A stretch of DNA of 64,000 bases from Trichomonas vaginalis G3 (GCF_026262505.1 NC_067206.1:28907896-28971895); one strand, 5' to 3'. Counted from the stretch's first letter, positions 40,637-51,665 are shown. Notes: a model not told the origin generated them from the sequence alone. A program made the numbers and translations.

Positions 40637-41449
40637 ATGTCTGAGCAACCTGTTACAGGCGAACAAGTACAACCCCAGAACCAGGAGCGTGAATTGCGTG
40701 GTGAGATGCGTGGCCGTCGCGAAGGACGCGGCCCACGCGGTCCACGTGCTCCACGCGGTCAGCAGAAGGGCGGATGGCAGCCACGCACAAAGCTTGGCCG
40801 TCTTGTCAAGTCCGGCAAGATTAAATCCATCGAGGAAATTTTCTATCACGCTATCCCAATCAAGGAGGCCGAAATTGTTGAGCATCTCCTTGGTGAGGAT
40901 CTCAAGGACGAGATCATGAAGATCATGCCAGTTCAGAAGCAAACACGTGCTGGTCAGCGTACCCGCTTTAAAGCTATTGCCGCTGTCGGTGATGGCAAGG
41001 GTCACATTGGCCTTGGTATCAAGACAGCTGCTGAAGTTGCCAACGCTATCAAGGGCGCCACAATCTACGCCAAGCTTTCCATTCTTCCTGTCCGCGGTGG
41101 CTATTGGGGCAACAAGATCGGTCTTCCACACACAGTTCCAAACACAGTTACAGGCAAGTGCGGTTCCATCCGTATGCGCTTAATCCCAGCTCCACGTGGT
41201 TCCGGAATTGTCGCTGGTACAGCCGCTAAGAAGCTCCTTACAATGGCTGGCTTCAAGGATCTCTTCACATCATCTCTTGGCCACACCAAGACAACATTCA
41301 ACTTCCTTGTCGCCACATACAAGGCCATGGAAGAAACATTCAAGTTCCTTACACCAGACCAATGGGAGGACCGCGCATTCGAGGAACACCCATTCGTCAA
41401 GAACTCCGACTGGCTCCACGGAAAGAAGAAGGTTGACGCTGAAGAGTAA
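40637..41449 (+). CDS. RPS2: 40S ribosomal protein uS5 (S2)
   Basis: Core protein of the small ribosomal subunit, important for decoding accuracy and the mRNA entry channel. The first ATG is 40637 ([10 protein letters not shown]). Residues 20-45 form an RG-rich tail ([13 protein letters not shown]) typical of eukaryotic uS5. The dsRNA-binding-like S5 N domain follows ([20 protein letters not shown]), then the C domain ([16 protein letters not shown] and [17 protein letters not shown]). 270 residues, normal length. Codon use is strongly GC3-biased compared with neighbours, as expected for a highly expressed trichomonad gene. The stop is in the TAAA context that trichomonads use at gene ends. 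Confidence 0.97.
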   Translation: MSEQPVTGEQVQPQNQERELRGEMRGRREGRGPRGPRAPRGQQKGGWQPRTKLGRLVKSGKIKSIEEIFYHAIPIKEAEIVEHLLGEDLKDEIMKIMPVQKQTRAGQRTRFKAIAAVGDGKGHIGLGIKTAAEVANAIKGATIYAKLSILPVRGGYWGNKIGLPHTVPNTVTGKCGSIRMRLIPAPRGSGIVAGTAAKKLLTMAGFKDLFTSSLGHTKTTFNFLVATYKAMEETFKFLTPDQWEDRAFEEHPFVKNSDWLHGKKKVDAEE

Positions 41450-41919
41450 AATCTTTTTCCATATTGCCTAGGAGTAAAAATTTTACGATATATACCTAGC
41501 TATATATTATAATCTTAACATACTTTTTTAAAATACAACATTTCTGTTTTTGAATTTCATATCTAATATCAAATTTATGAATAAAAATTAATCAAAATCT
41601 TCCAAAAATCTTGTTGAAATCTCTTTACTGAATACTCGTCCTTATTCTCTAATGAATAACTTAATTTCGAAATATTTCTACTTTAAATTCAGGAATCTTC
41701 ATTCAAGAGATTTTTAAATTTCATTGATTCAAGGTTTACAATATAGATCATTAGTTAAATTCTTTATAAATCATATTTCCTCGAATTTCATCACTTTCAA
41801 TTAGAATTTGGAGGTTCTTCTTTTATGAATAGACTTTCCATCAAACATCTAACATAAATATCTCGTTAATAATATAAAGTGAAAGAGGTGAGATTTTGTA
41901 AACGTTTATTGAGAAAGTT
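41450..41919. other. Intergenic gap
   Basis: AT-rich, no gene or structure recognised; presumably holds the ankyrin gene promoter. Confidence 0.4.
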
Positions 41920-42675
41920 ATGTCAACAGAACTTATCGAAAAGGCTTGGGTTTATTCTCAATTCAACAACGTAGAAGAACTCGCCAAATTAGTTCCTTCA
42001 CAAGTTAGTGCTGATGCTTCAATCAAATCTCCAACAAATCAAGTTCACACATTATTAATGATCGCTGCAGCATCCGGCGCTGACGAAACATGCCAATATT
42101 TAATCGAAAAAGGTGCTAATGTCAACAAAAAGAATCCATTCGGCTACTCAGCACTTCATTGGGCTGCTTATTGCGGACGATCAGAATGCGTTGAACAGCT
42201 TATCAAAGCTGGTGCATCATTCGAAGACAAGATACAAGAAGGCAAGAATGCTCTTCATATTGCAGCTTTCCGCGGTCATATTCAATTTATCGAATCCATC
42301 CTTGAGTTAGGAGCTGATATTAATTCAGTTTCTAGCAATGGTTTATGCGCTATGCACTACGCTATCAGAGCTAATCAGCATGCTGTTGCTAAATTCCTTC
42401 AACAGCATGGAATTGAATACGATGGTTTAGATCCAGATCGCCAAACACTCGAGCAATTCGCTGAGAAGTTCGACCGTAAGTGGATTAAGGATGTTCTCCA
42501 GCCAGCTGAAAAGAAGGAAGAAGAGAAACCAGAGGAGAAAAAGCCAGAAGAGAAGAAGCCTGAGCCAGTAAAGAAGCCAGAAGAAAAGAAGCCTGAAAAT
42601 GAAGATTCTGATGAGGATATCGTAAAATTTGTTGAGAAGAAGGCAAAGAAGGCATTATCTCCAAAGAAGCATTAA
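41920..42675 (+). CDS. Ankyrin-repeat protein with charged tail (251 aa)
   Basis: Four to five ankyrin repeats fill residues 45-165; clear ones are TLLMIAAASGADETCQYLIE, SALHWAAYCGRSECVEQLIK, NALHIAAFRGHIQFIESILE and CAMHYAIRANQHAVAKFLQ. An unusual linker follows, then a K/E/P-rich tail (EEKKPEEKKPEPVKKPEEKK) and an end SPKKH. Such repeats bind partner proteins. The small size, charged tail and even codon use suggest a soluble, well-expressed protein, unlike the large trichomonad ankyrin expansions. The layout resembles the p28/gankyrin type, though the tail differs. Stop in a TAAA context. Confidence 0.88.
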   Translation: MSTELIEKAWVYSQFNNVEELAKLVPSQVSADASIKSPTNQVHTLLMIAAASGADETCQYLIEKGANVNKKNPFGYSALHWAAYCGRSECVEQLIKAGASFEDKIQEGKNALHIAAFRGHIQFIESILELGADINSVSSNGLCAMHYAIRANQHAVAKFLQQHGIEYDGLDPDRQTLEQFAEKFDRKWIKDVLQPAEKKEEEKPEEKKPEEKKPEPVKKPEEKKPENEDSDEDIVKFVEKKAKKALSPKKH

Positions 42676-43169
42676 ATTTTTTTGACTATGAAATAAAATT
42701 CTTTATTATTGAGTTTGAAACCACCATTCACATCTGTAATTCTAATAAATCTGCTATCAATAAAATTCGATATCAATAACTTTGCATTTTATAAATATTT
42801 CCGTCAGATTTCAAAAGGAAAGCATCTGCTTTCATTGTTTCATAGTTTAAATGTATTTGTTATTTAATATTTTGAAATTTATCTTAAAGAATGGTATTGG
42901 GACAAATGACACAACTATCATATTACACGAATTATCATGTGTGCTGAATCAGATAGACTGTTTGAGAATATAATCTAAAGATTATGAAACTTTTCATCTT
43001 TGTATGATTACTGTATGCAATTATTTTTTTTCCACAACTTCGGTTACATATCAAGATTTTTTGGATGATTGAGTTTGATGATCGAAAGGTAAAATTCAAG
43101 AAAAAAAGTTGATGGACATTCAATTTTTTTTTTCAATTTTTTCTGAGAAAAAAGTTTGATTTCATTTTT
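42676..43169. other. Intergenic gap
   Basis: No gene seen; AT-rich with long T runs next to the tRNase Z Inr. Confidence 0.4.
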
Positions 43170-43174
43170 TCATA
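43170..43174 (+). promoter_or_regulatory. Inr of the tRNase Z gene
   Basis: TCATA, nine bases before the ATG at 43179. Confidence 0.6.
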
Positions 43175-43178
43175 AGTA

Positions 43179-44951
43179 ATGAAAGTTGATATTACTATAG
43201 TTTCTGGATTAACACCAGATTCGCATCCAAGTGTTCTTTTAACAATAGACTCTGATTCTTACCTTTTTGGAATCCCTGCAGAGCTTCCTAGAATCGCTTT
43301 GAATGGTTTCAAAATTGAGAGGATAAAACAATTTTTTGCATTAACAACAAATCAAGATCAAATGGGTGGATTTTTAACATCAACCATTCAGTTCTATATC
43401 CCCAAAGGCAATGAAATGTATGCAACGATGCCCAAGACTGCATATAAATGCTTATTTTATGGAGTCATGGATTCTTTTGATTACAAAAAAGTTTCTTCAT
43501 TTTCCTTTGCAGACGAGAACATAGCAATAACACCAATAGAATTGAGCAAATCAACTGCTTATGGTGTTTCAATAAAAGACGCGCCAGGCCAATTTGATAT
43601 CAAAAAGGCTAAAGAATTGAAAATCCATCCAGGTCCATTATTTGGAAAATTAACAAATGGTGAAACAGTTACATTAGAAGATGGAAGAGTAATCAAACCA
43701 TCAGATGTTGTAGGATGCCCAAGGAAGATCGGAAAGATGCTTTTTATTTATGCATATTGATATTTCAGATTTAACTTTAATTCCAGATTTATCAGAGTAT
43801 GAAACAATATTTCATTTTACACCAATGAACATAATTAATGATCCAAATTATTATGATAAATTCTCAAAGAACAAAACAAATATATGCTTCCCATTGAGTA
43901 ACAGAATTACATATGCAGAAGCAGATCAATACTACAAATCAATCAAACCAAACTTCATGTCTGATTTTGTTATTTCGAATCCGGATAAAGTTATTCCGAA
44001 AAATTTTACAGGAATGCATCAAGAATGCAGCATCAAAGTATATCCATCATATAAGTTACAAACCACAAAATTCATAGAAAAAGAACCAAATGATTTTATC
44101 AATCTTCCTCAAACAAAAACTTTTGCATTAACATTCTTAGGAAGTGGATCGAAATTCCCTACAAGAACAAGAAATGTTCAATCAGTTCTTGTTCATTGCA
44201 AGGAAGGCTACATGATACTTGACTGTGGAGTAAACAGTGTTGGACAGATGAGAAGATTATTTGGTGTTGAAGGAACAAATCACATCTTGAAGAATCTATT
44301 CTGCGTTTGGATTTCTCACTTTCATTCAGATCATTCTTTAGGTCTTGCAGTAATAATGGAAGAAAGACTTAAAGTTACTGATAGAAGATTAACTGTTTTA
44401 TGCGATCACATCACGCATGGAAGAACAATTGTAAAAGAACCATTATATGGTGAAGATTATTTCAAAGCAGATTTCAAAAATCGAAATGACGTTTTTAAAT
44501 ATGGAAACATCCAATTAAGAAGTACTCCTGTTCATCATGATTTTAGAGGAACTTCAATGGCCTGCGAAATAACCTTTGATTCGAAATACAAATTGGTTAT
44601 GAGCGGTGATAGAAATGCTTTTTATGAAGATATGGAGAAAGAATTCAAATCAACAGATATTTTAATTCATGAGGCAACTTTCAAAGACGATTCAAATGCT
44701 GAAGAGGAAGATCATTGTGATAGAGTCCATTCAACATTTTCAGAAGCAGTAGAAAGTGGAAAAAAGCTCAATGCAAAGTTTGAGTTCTTAAATCATTGCT
44801 CTCAAAGATATGATTTAAATGAGTTTTGTTTACCAAAACATCCAAATGTAATGTTTGCTTATGACTATCTTACAATTATGATACTATTGATCATGATTTT
44901 CCGATTATAAAGGAAAACGTGGAAAGTTTCAACTCATCTCAAGAGAAATAG
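43179..44951 (+). pseudogene. Long-form tRNase Z (ELAC2-type), with two frame breaks
   Basis: Host enzyme that cuts the 3' trailer of pre-tRNAs. The N-terminal half (43179-43760) has the family's regulatory half, including SIKDAPGQFDIKKAKELK and HPGPLFGKLTNGETVTLEDG. The C-terminal half holds the active site: ISHFHSDHSLGL (HxHxDH), PVHHDFRG, MSGDRN, HEATF, HSTFSEAV and LNHCSQRY, all metal or substrate motifs. The reading frame shifts once near 43745, in a CTTTTTA run, and again near 44876, where the other frame runs on to a stop at 44949 with a plausible tail (YDTIDHDF). It is either a young pseudogene or two homopolymer sequencing errors; all motifs are kept. Confidence 0.85.
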
Positions 44952-45115
44952 AGATATCTTCAAATCCAATTAGACAAAAATTTTTGTTAAACATATTTCT
45001 AAAGAAGGTAGTTTGATATTTGTAGTTTATTATTTCTTCAATCAATTGTAACTTTGCCTAATGTAAAAGTGACAAACATCGTATTGATTGAATCTGTCAA
45101 GTTGACAATTTTGTC

Positions 45116-46095
45116 ATTTTTTTATTTCAGGATCCTGGGAAGATATCTTCCCAGGATCAACATACGATGATGATTATGTCAATAATAATGGTGTAATTTC
45201 AAAGAAAGATAACTTAAAATATTTCATTTCAAATTGTAATTTTGTTGAATTACATCCAAACGGTGCAGTAAGTATTTCAACAAGTAAAGATGATGTAAAA
45301 ACACTTACAACAACAAATAATTTCGAATCCTGCTCTTCAACAGAAGATGGTGGTTCTCTCTACTTTGGTAAACAAGGAGAATTTGTTCAAACAAAAAATT
45401 CATATATCAACTCAACAACCACAGGTTTGACTGGGCCAGCGTTTTCAATATGCGCATCAGCAATTGCCAAATACAAAAATCATGCGAATGCAACTACAAT
45501 TTACAATTGCGGAGATTCAGGACAAAGCAGAGTTTTAACTTCCATGAATTATGGCTTTTGTATCATGATTGAATGCAATCTTACACAAAATAGAGTCAAA
45601 CGTGATACTGGAGGTTATTTAGTTAGTTGGGCTATCGGTGATTCATACATCACTTGTGTCAATGTTGTTGAAAACAATCAATCATCAAGTGCTTTTAATA
45701 TCCATCAATCTTACTCTGGTTCAAAATTTAAAGTTAATTTATGCAATTATTTAGAGTGTAAAAGCCTGTATACTGGCTATCTGATTTATTCTTATCAAAC
45801 TGATGTATTCATGACTTATTGTTGTATTCTAAAAAATGAAATTGATTACATTTTTATAGCTCAATCTTATTCAATAACATTTGAAAAATCAACTACAGAT
45901 TCCATTAATTCAACATACACATCACCCATATTTAAGTACACATTTATAGATGATTGTCCCTGGTTGAAGCCTATTCCCACAACAGACAAATTAATAGAAA
46001 AAGATGATGAAGAAAATAATTTTATCAATATTTATATTAAAAAAGTCTTACATTTAACATATTTACTTTCTTTTACATCTTCATCTCGTTACTGA
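45116..46095 (+). pseudogene. Fragment of a beta-helix surface-protein family (Pmp-like)
   Basis: An open frame without an early ATG: it runs from a stop near 45105 to 46095, and the first in-frame ATG is around 45543, so the 5' part is lost. The residues form short repeats rich in N, S, T and C with patterns such as CNFVELHPNGAV, NNFESCSSTEDGG, IYNCGDSGQS and CNYLECKSLYTGYL, as in right-handed beta-helix surface proteins of trichomonads. The C-terminal end lacks the membrane anchor expected of the family. A perfect 28-bp palindrome (45131-45158) lies at its start. Probably a truncated copy of a multigene family. Confidence 0.5.
45131..45158. repeat. Perfect 28-bp palindrome
   Basis: Half-site GATCCTGGGAAGAT followed at once by its exact reverse complement. 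No loop. Confidence 0.95.
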
Positions 46096-46645
46096 ATAAA
46101 AATATATATATAATATATAACTGATGGATGGCCATTGCACTTTTTTTTGCCATTGAAAGAATGAATTTTGATTTTGTAATGATTCCCGAAATTGATATAT
46201 GCATACTAGTCTATTTAGTCTGTTACTTGATTCCAAGCACACAAAGAAATAATCAGCTTGCAAGCTTCACAGAAAAATATTTTGTCCATGTTTAAATTTT
46301 TTTTATCAAATATTTTTGGCATGGATGAAATTCAAATGAATCTTGCTGACAGGAATTACACCTATATACAGAAAAACATAATTATATTTCAAAATATGTT
46401 CGAAATCGATAAAATAAAAAGAAGCTTTGATAAAAATGTAAGAAGATTTGCAGATTCGATCTATTATAGAATAGAAACTGGTAAAATAAACTTATTTTAA
46501 GAGCACACATACGTCAATATGACATGGAGTTGGCAATCTGAAATAAAGTCAGATGGGTGTAAGCGCACCTTTAATTATCAGAAGAAGAATGGTTGAAATG
46601 AAGAGATCGAAATGAACAATTAGCAATAACATAATGATAAGGATT
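46096..46645. other. Intergenic gap
   Basis: A short plus-strand open frame (46258-46500) has no ATG at its start and no family. At 46497-46577 a stretch with TTAAGAGCACAC at one end and, inverted, TTAAAGGTGCGC at the other may be a tiny MITE. Confidence 0.35.
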
Positions 46646-48796
46646 TCAGAATTTGTAGAGAGAAACCGAGTTCAAAACGCGTTGTACATCTTCATCAGTA
46701 TGATTGCAATAATGGTGATGTCGAACAAGTTTTGAAAAGAATTCATTGCGAATTTCTTCATTTGATACTAACAAAGCTGCAGATGGAACTTCATTTTTGT
46801 GTATTTTGTATGCTCGTGCGGCTTTCTTTATAAGAATAGATATAATTTCTTGATGAATTGCTATGTTGATTTTATCTTGTTGACGATTTGGAAAACTTTG
46901 TGATAAAACTTGTAATTTTGTAATTGAGTTAGATAAAACTTGAATGTGAGTCTCAAGCAATGCAATCCTAACAATAAACATCTTACAAAAATGTTTAAAT
47001 TTGATTGCAATCTTATTAGAGATATATTTGGCTGATTCTGGATCAAATTTGTTGTGTTGATATTTTTGTTTCGTTAAATTCAAAACATTTTGTTGAGAAG
47101 CTTCTAATTGCTTTGATAATTGCAGTGTAATTAACTTTTCTTGTTCAATACGCTGTTGTATTGATCCAATATCGTTTTGGAGTTTTATGTTTTCTTTTCT
47201 TGTAGATTCAAGTTCTTTTCGCATTTCATCTTTTTCAGGATCAAAATTCTTGGAATTTAATTCCGATTTTAGAGATGTATTTTGACTTTCAAGTTTAACA
47301 ACTTTAGATTTTTCATCATTCAAAAGTTGAAGTAATTTATTAAATTTACCTTGAATATTAGAAATATCTTTAGTTAAATTCTGTTTTTCTTTTATTTCTA
47401 AGTCTAAATTATTTTCAAGATCTCTTAGACGTTCATCTTTCTTTTGATTTTGTTCAAATAATTTTTGATTTTCTGTTTTTACACTTGTCAAAGATTGTTC
47501 CATGGCATTGCTTTGTATGGTTGATTTCCTTATTTGATTCTCGTTTTCAATGACCATTTCATCTAATTTACTTTGAATTTTGATCTTATCTTTCTGATGT
47601 TCTTCAAAATTAATCTGAAGAGTTTGATATTTTGTTTGTATTTCTTTGTATTTTTGCAGCAATGATTGATTATCATTTTTGATTTGGTTTATGATGTTTT
47701 GGAGATCAGCATTATGATTTTTAAGGGAATCATTCTCTTGTTGACAATTTAATATAGATGATTGCAATTCTTTGTTCTTTTGTAGATAGTTTTGAAGATC
47801 AATTTTGTTTTTGTTGACTAATTCTGTCAGATCTTGATTTTTCTTTGTTAGGATCTGATTTTCTTGCTGCAATGACATCAAATTTGTTTTAATAGAGTCA
47901 CTCTTTTGTGTCATCGTCTGTTTTTCAAATGATAGTTGATTATTGGCGTTTTTCAAATCATTAATTTCGTTTTTCAAGCGAACAATTTGCTGCTGATGCT
48001 CCTGCTGATCGCTTTGCTTATTAGTCTCAAATTGCGAAATTAATTGTTCGCATCTGGCGATCTGAGATTTAGCTGTAGTTAATTGGGTATCTAATTTTGT
48101 AATTTGAACAGAATCTGTTGCAACTTTTTGCTTATATGCGTTTACTTGCTCTGTGAGTTGTTGTATTTGTTTTTTAAGAGATTCTTGTTCTTGTTTATTT
48201 TGTGCTTTCATTTTTTCAATAGTTTTTAGAGAATCTTGGTATTTAGCTTGTAATTGCTCATATCTTGCTTGGAGATCTCCAATGGATCCTTGTAATCGTT
48301 TATTTACTGCACCGTTATATTGGTCATTGCCATCAATCTCTCCTAATTTAGATTCTAGTTCCTTGATACGTAAAAGTTGTTCGGCATTCTTTGCTTCTGA
48401 TGTGCATAATTGGTTTCGTAATTTTGAATTTTCAAGTTGTGCCATAGATATCTCTTGTAATTGTTCTTTTTCCTTTTGCATATACTCTAATGATAACTGA
48501 TTTTTAGTATCTAAGATTTGACTCTTAAGAGAATCGTCAACAGTAATTGAATTTAGAATTGAGGACTCTTGAGCATCTAAAATTGCACGGTATTTCGAAC
48601 TCTCAAGTTGAGATTCTCGTAATTTAGCTTTTAATTCTGCTAAATCGTGTTGATCGCGAAAAATTGATGATATATCTGCCGAAGACATGTTTTTTTCAGT
48701 CATAATCTTTGTCAGTTTCCCTTCTAAATCAGCTACTTGGGCTCTTAGATCGTTATTTTCTGATTGAAGAAGAGAATCATTTGAAATGGATTTCAT
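46646..48796 (-). CDS. Long coiled-coil protein (716 aa)
   Basis: Starts MKSISNDSLLQSENNDLRAQ. Residues 10-560 are almost continuous heptad coiled coil rich in Q, K, E, N and L. The last 150 residues differ: a helical globular end with SAKYISNKIAIKFKHFCKMF, several hydrophobic helices and HHHYCNHTDEDVQRVL. No motor, kinase or membrane domain. Such proteins are abundant in trichomonads and often form cytoskeletal or organelle scaffolds; the exact role is unknown. Inr TCATT at 48807-48811 on the minus strand, 10 bases from the ATG. No break. Confidence 0.85.
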   Translation of the reverse strand: MKSISNDSLLQSENNDLRAQVADLEGKLTKIMTEKNMSSADISSIFRDQHDLAELKAKLRESQLESSKYRAILDAQESSILNSITVDDSLKSQILDTKNQLSLEYMQKEKEQLQEISMAQLENSKLRNQLCTSEAKNAEQLLRIKELESKLGEIDGNDQYNGAVNKRLQGSIGDLQARYEQLQAKYQDSLKTIEKMKAQNKQEQESLKKQIQQLTEQVNAYKQKVATDSVQITKLDTQLTTAKSQIARCEQLISQFETNKQSDQQEHQQQIVRLKNEINDLKNANNQLSFEKQTMTQKSDSIKTNLMSLQQENQILTKKNQDLTELVNKNKIDLQNYLQKNKELQSSILNCQQENDSLKNHNADLQNIINQIKNDNQSLLQKYKEIQTKYQTLQINFEEHQKDKIKIQSKLDEMVIENENQIRKSTIQSNAMEQSLTSVKTENQKLFEQNQKKDERLRDLENNLDLEIKEKQNLTKDISNIQGKFNKLLQLLNDEKSKVVKLESQNTSLKSELNSKNFDPEKDEMRKELESTRKENIKLQNDIGSIQQRIEQEKLITLQLSKQLEASQQNVLNLTKQKYQHNKFDPESAKYISNKIAIKFKHFCKMFIVRIALLETHIQVLSNSITKLQVLSQSFPNRQQDKINIAIHQEIISILIKKAARAYKIHKNEVPSAALLVSNEEIRNEFFSKLVRHHHYCNHTDEDVQRVLNSVSLYKF

Positions 48797-48806
48797 TTAT
48801 TATTTA

Positions 48807-48811
48807 AATGA
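48807..48811 (-). promoter_or_regulatory. Inr of the coiled-coil gene
   Basis: TCATT upstream of the ATG at 48796. Confidence 0.55.
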
Positions 48812-48919
48812 ATCAAAATTACTGTTCATATTTTAATAAATTCTATTGATCTACCATATTCATAATTAAAACAACATATTAGAGAACTTAATTGAAATAT
48901 TATCATTTTTTATTAACTT

Positions 48920-49382
48920 TTATGCAAATACAGCATCAATGTAGCTGTGAAAAAGCTGTACGTACTTTCCATAGTCCATTGCTTTGATTACCTCCTGGAA
49001 AGTAGCTGGAAAAGCCACAGAATTCCTTCAGCGGTTCTGCCTCCGAAGAACTGGTTTGGATCGTCGAACGACTCTTCCGATACGTTCCATGTTGACGCAA
49101 TCATGAACTTCTTTCCTTGACAAAGTCCACCACTGTCATACTTGCTTGGATCTTTCCTTTTGCATCTATCGCCATCCTACATGATGCCATGTGCTTGACA
49201 CACCATGGGAGACCCACACACCAACCTGGTTTCTGCAAGATGACAACATCTGACCGCATGATATGTTTAATCTCGTCGTCGACATTGTAAGCTTTGCTCA
49301 GGTGTAAATTTTTGACTTCGTGACCTTTAGATTCATTTACTTTCCACAAATTTTTAATAATTTTCTTCTGACTTGGATACAA
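48920..49382 (-). pseudogene. MdaB-like flavodoxin-fold quinone reductase, broken
   Basis: Resembles the MdaB / NAD(P)H quinone reductase family: SKAYNVDDEIKHIMRSDVVILQKPGWCVGLPWCVKH corresponds to the flavin-site strand and loop of that family, and KKFMIASTWNVSEESFDDPNQFF to the WN...F-x-DP-x-QFF block. The frame shifts once after VVDFVKE (about 49105) and again near 49003, after which it runs to a stop at 48920. The N-terminal flavin loop lies before the first codon shown, so the gene is also shortened at its 5' end. Family members are mostly bacterial, so a transferred origin is likely. Length 154 codons against about 190 normal. Confidence 0.65.
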
Positions 49383-49445
49383 TTTTAGTATAAAACAAGT
49401 ATTTTAAATGAAAGATAATAGATTTTATAATAAAAAAAACAAAAA

Positions 49446-51023
49446 TTATAATTCGGCAATTTCAGTTCCATCACCAGCAGGATTACTGGATGAAGTGTCT
49501 GCTTCTTCTTCATTATCAATCGCTTTCTCTTCTTTCTTTGGCTCTTCTTCCTTTGGTTTTCTGAAATCTTCGCCTTTCATCATTTTTCGAACAGGATTCA
49601 ATATAATTATGCCACCAAGGATCAGGCCAAAAGCATATGATAAACCGTAACACCACACTGTTGTTGTTGGGTTAGTTTTGTGTGTATAATACAAAATTAA
49701 CGCAAAAACAATAATAGAAACTAACTGAGAGGCTAATGATAACAGCGTTGATGTTATACCTAATTGCAAGGATTGTAGCATCGCAGGGAAGTTAAATCGG
49801 CCAAAAACAACAAAACCAAGAGCATTTCCTACTTGTAGCATCTCTGAAGCCCATCTTAAGTATCCATCACCCTTAGCAAATATCAAAGATATCTGTGCGG
49901 GTATTGCCCAACTCAATGTAGCTGTAATTGTTCCCCATAAGAAATTAATCCAATTCAAATGGAGAGTTAAGCGTAGCCATCGCTTAAAATTCTTTGCAGC
50001 ATATGAATATGATGCTGCTGGTAAGTATCCCATGGTAAATCCGATCATTGCGTTGTTCGTTATTTGAGCGTATCTGAAAACAACATTGTAGCCAGCCATA
50101 ACGTCGTTAAATGAGTGTATACCGTTATGTGCAGCACTACCAATCAGTTTTCTTACGATAATTCCGGGAATTGATACTGAAAGATTGGAAACAAGTTGGG
50201 ATAGGCCAACTTTGAGTGATGGTAATGTATTTTTGTTGAATTTCTTGAAGAGTTGCGATACTTTCGGTTTTACACCGAATTTTCCCATGAAAAATAATGT
50301 AAAAACGAGTAATCCTGGAACAGCTTCAGTAATAATTCTAGCCCATGCAGCACCTGCCAATCCCCATTTGAAGGCCAAAAGGAAGAGAGGATCAAGAATA
50401 ACCATATTTACGAGCAATGAAACGACTTGGATGACGCCGAACAGTAAAGAACGACCTTCTCCTTGAAGGAAACCTCCTGATGTGACGAAAAAGCAGGTGA
50501 AAACTGTACACATCAATAGAGGAAACATGTATTTGAAACCTAGTTCTACGACTTCTTCGTCAGCTCCAAACCATCTTACACCATGTTTAACTAGTGGTGC
50601 AAGAATGGCAGGTACTATAATACCGGAAATTATGCAAACGCGGATTAAATCACACATAACTTGAGAAGCCTCTTCTTCTTGGCCTTTTCCGAATAATGCA
50701 CTAATTTGTGAGCTTCCAGCGACACTTGTCAAGAAACCGAACGCTCGACCAATGTTATCGAATGCAGTATAAGCTGAAATTGCAGTCATACCGATTTCAC
50801 CGACAGATTTTGAGATCCATATTGTATCTAATATACCATACAACGCGCTAGCAAGCTGAGAAACAATTGGTCCGATAGATAAAACTAAAACTGTAATTAA
50901 TGGCGGTCGACCAGCTAATCTGTAATGCTCTGCTGCATGCTTTTCTTGTGGTTGATCTTTCTTCACCTCTTCTTCTGTCTCTTTTGGCACTTCATCTTTT
51001 GCAGCCTCATCATTGTTTTTCAT
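49446..51023 (-). CDS. MATE-family efflux transporter (525 aa)
   Basis: Membrane exporter that moves organic cations or drugs out in exchange for H+ or Na+. Residues 1-40 are charged and cytoplasmic. The first segment of the MATE core carries LVLSIGPIVSQLASALYGILDTIWISKSVG, the family entry motif. Then follow 12 expected hydrophobic segments in two six-helix halves, including FFVTSGGFLQGEGRSLLFGVIQ and the second-half copy FRYAQITNNAMIGFTMGYLPAASYS. The tail from residue 480 is E/K-rich. Inr TCATT at 51028-51032 (minus strand), five bases from the ATG. Trichomonads hold many MATE copies. No break. Confidence 0.93.
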   Translation of the reverse strand: MKNNDEAAKDEVPKETEEEVKKDQPQEKHAAEHYRLAGRPPLITVLVLSIGPIVSQLASALYGILDTIWISKSVGEIGMTAISAYTAFDNIGRAFGFLTSVAGSSQISALFGKGQEEEASQVMCDLIRVCIISGIIVPAILAPLVKHGVRWFGADEEVVELGFKYMFPLLMCTVFTCFFVTSGGFLQGEGRSLLFGVIQVVSLLVNMVILDPLFLLAFKWGLAGAAWARIITEAVPGLLVFTLFFMGKFGVKPKVSQLFKKFNKNTLPSLKVGLSQLVSNLSVSIPGIIVRKLIGSAAHNGIHSFNDVMAGYNVVFRYAQITNNAMIGFTMGYLPAASYSYAAKNFKRWLRLTLHLNWINFLWGTITATLSWAIPAQISLIFAKGDGYLRWASEMLQVGNALGFVVFGRFNFPAMLQSLQLGITSTLLSLASQLVSIIVFALILYYTHKTNPTTTVWCYGLSYAFGLILGGIIILNPVRKMMKGEDFRKPKEEEPKKEEKAIDNEEEADTSSSNPAGDGTEIAEL

Positions 51024-51027
51024 TAAA

Positions 51028-51032
51028 AATGA
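51028..51032 (-). promoter_or_regulatory. Inr of the MATE gene
   Basis: TCATT immediately upstream of ATG 51023. Confidence 0.6.
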
Positions 51033-51429
51033 ACGAAAATTTTCTTCTCAATGAATTTTTATGAATCTTGATTCTTATCGTTAGTACAATAACATACATC
51101 AATATTGTATTTTACGATTCTCAAATTTCAGATAATTGAATTTGAGAGATCGTTTATTCGAAAATGTCGAATTCACTAATGATATCATACAAACAATGAG
51201 ATATACTAAAATAGATTTTGAGAACTATTCAAACTGTTATTCAAAATTGAACTGTTTTGATGAAAAAAAAGTTCGATGATATTCGTAGGGAAAATACCTG
51301 CATTAGCTCAGTTTTTAATAATATCCATATATAAGGTATCTATAAGGCAATCTTAGTTAAAAAAACAAATTTGGTTTGTGAAAATATCTTCGGTTCAGCT
51401 TTAAAATGCATAAATAATATGTTTGCATG

Positions 51430-51665
51430 CTATAATAGACATATTATACTTATTAAAACTAAAAATTAGACATTAATAAATAAAATTTTACAAAATTTAC
51501 GCCCTTGGTGATGGCATTGCATATGCCAAGAACATGGCAAGTTTTTATGTGACAATAGACCTAGTATACTTTATTAAAACTAAAAATTAAACTATAAAAA
51601 AAAATATTATACAAAATTAAGCCTTTGGTATTGGCATTGCATATGTCAAGAACATAGCAATGATA
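51430..51665. repeat. Tandem duplication of the ENT gene 3' end
   Basis: The last codons plus 3' flank of the ENT gene (51590-51665) are repeated at about 51470-51545: GGCATTGCATATG and CAAGAACAT with the same AATAGAC and TATTAAAACTAAAAATTA flanks. The outer copy is worn and no longer coding. Confidence 0.75.
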
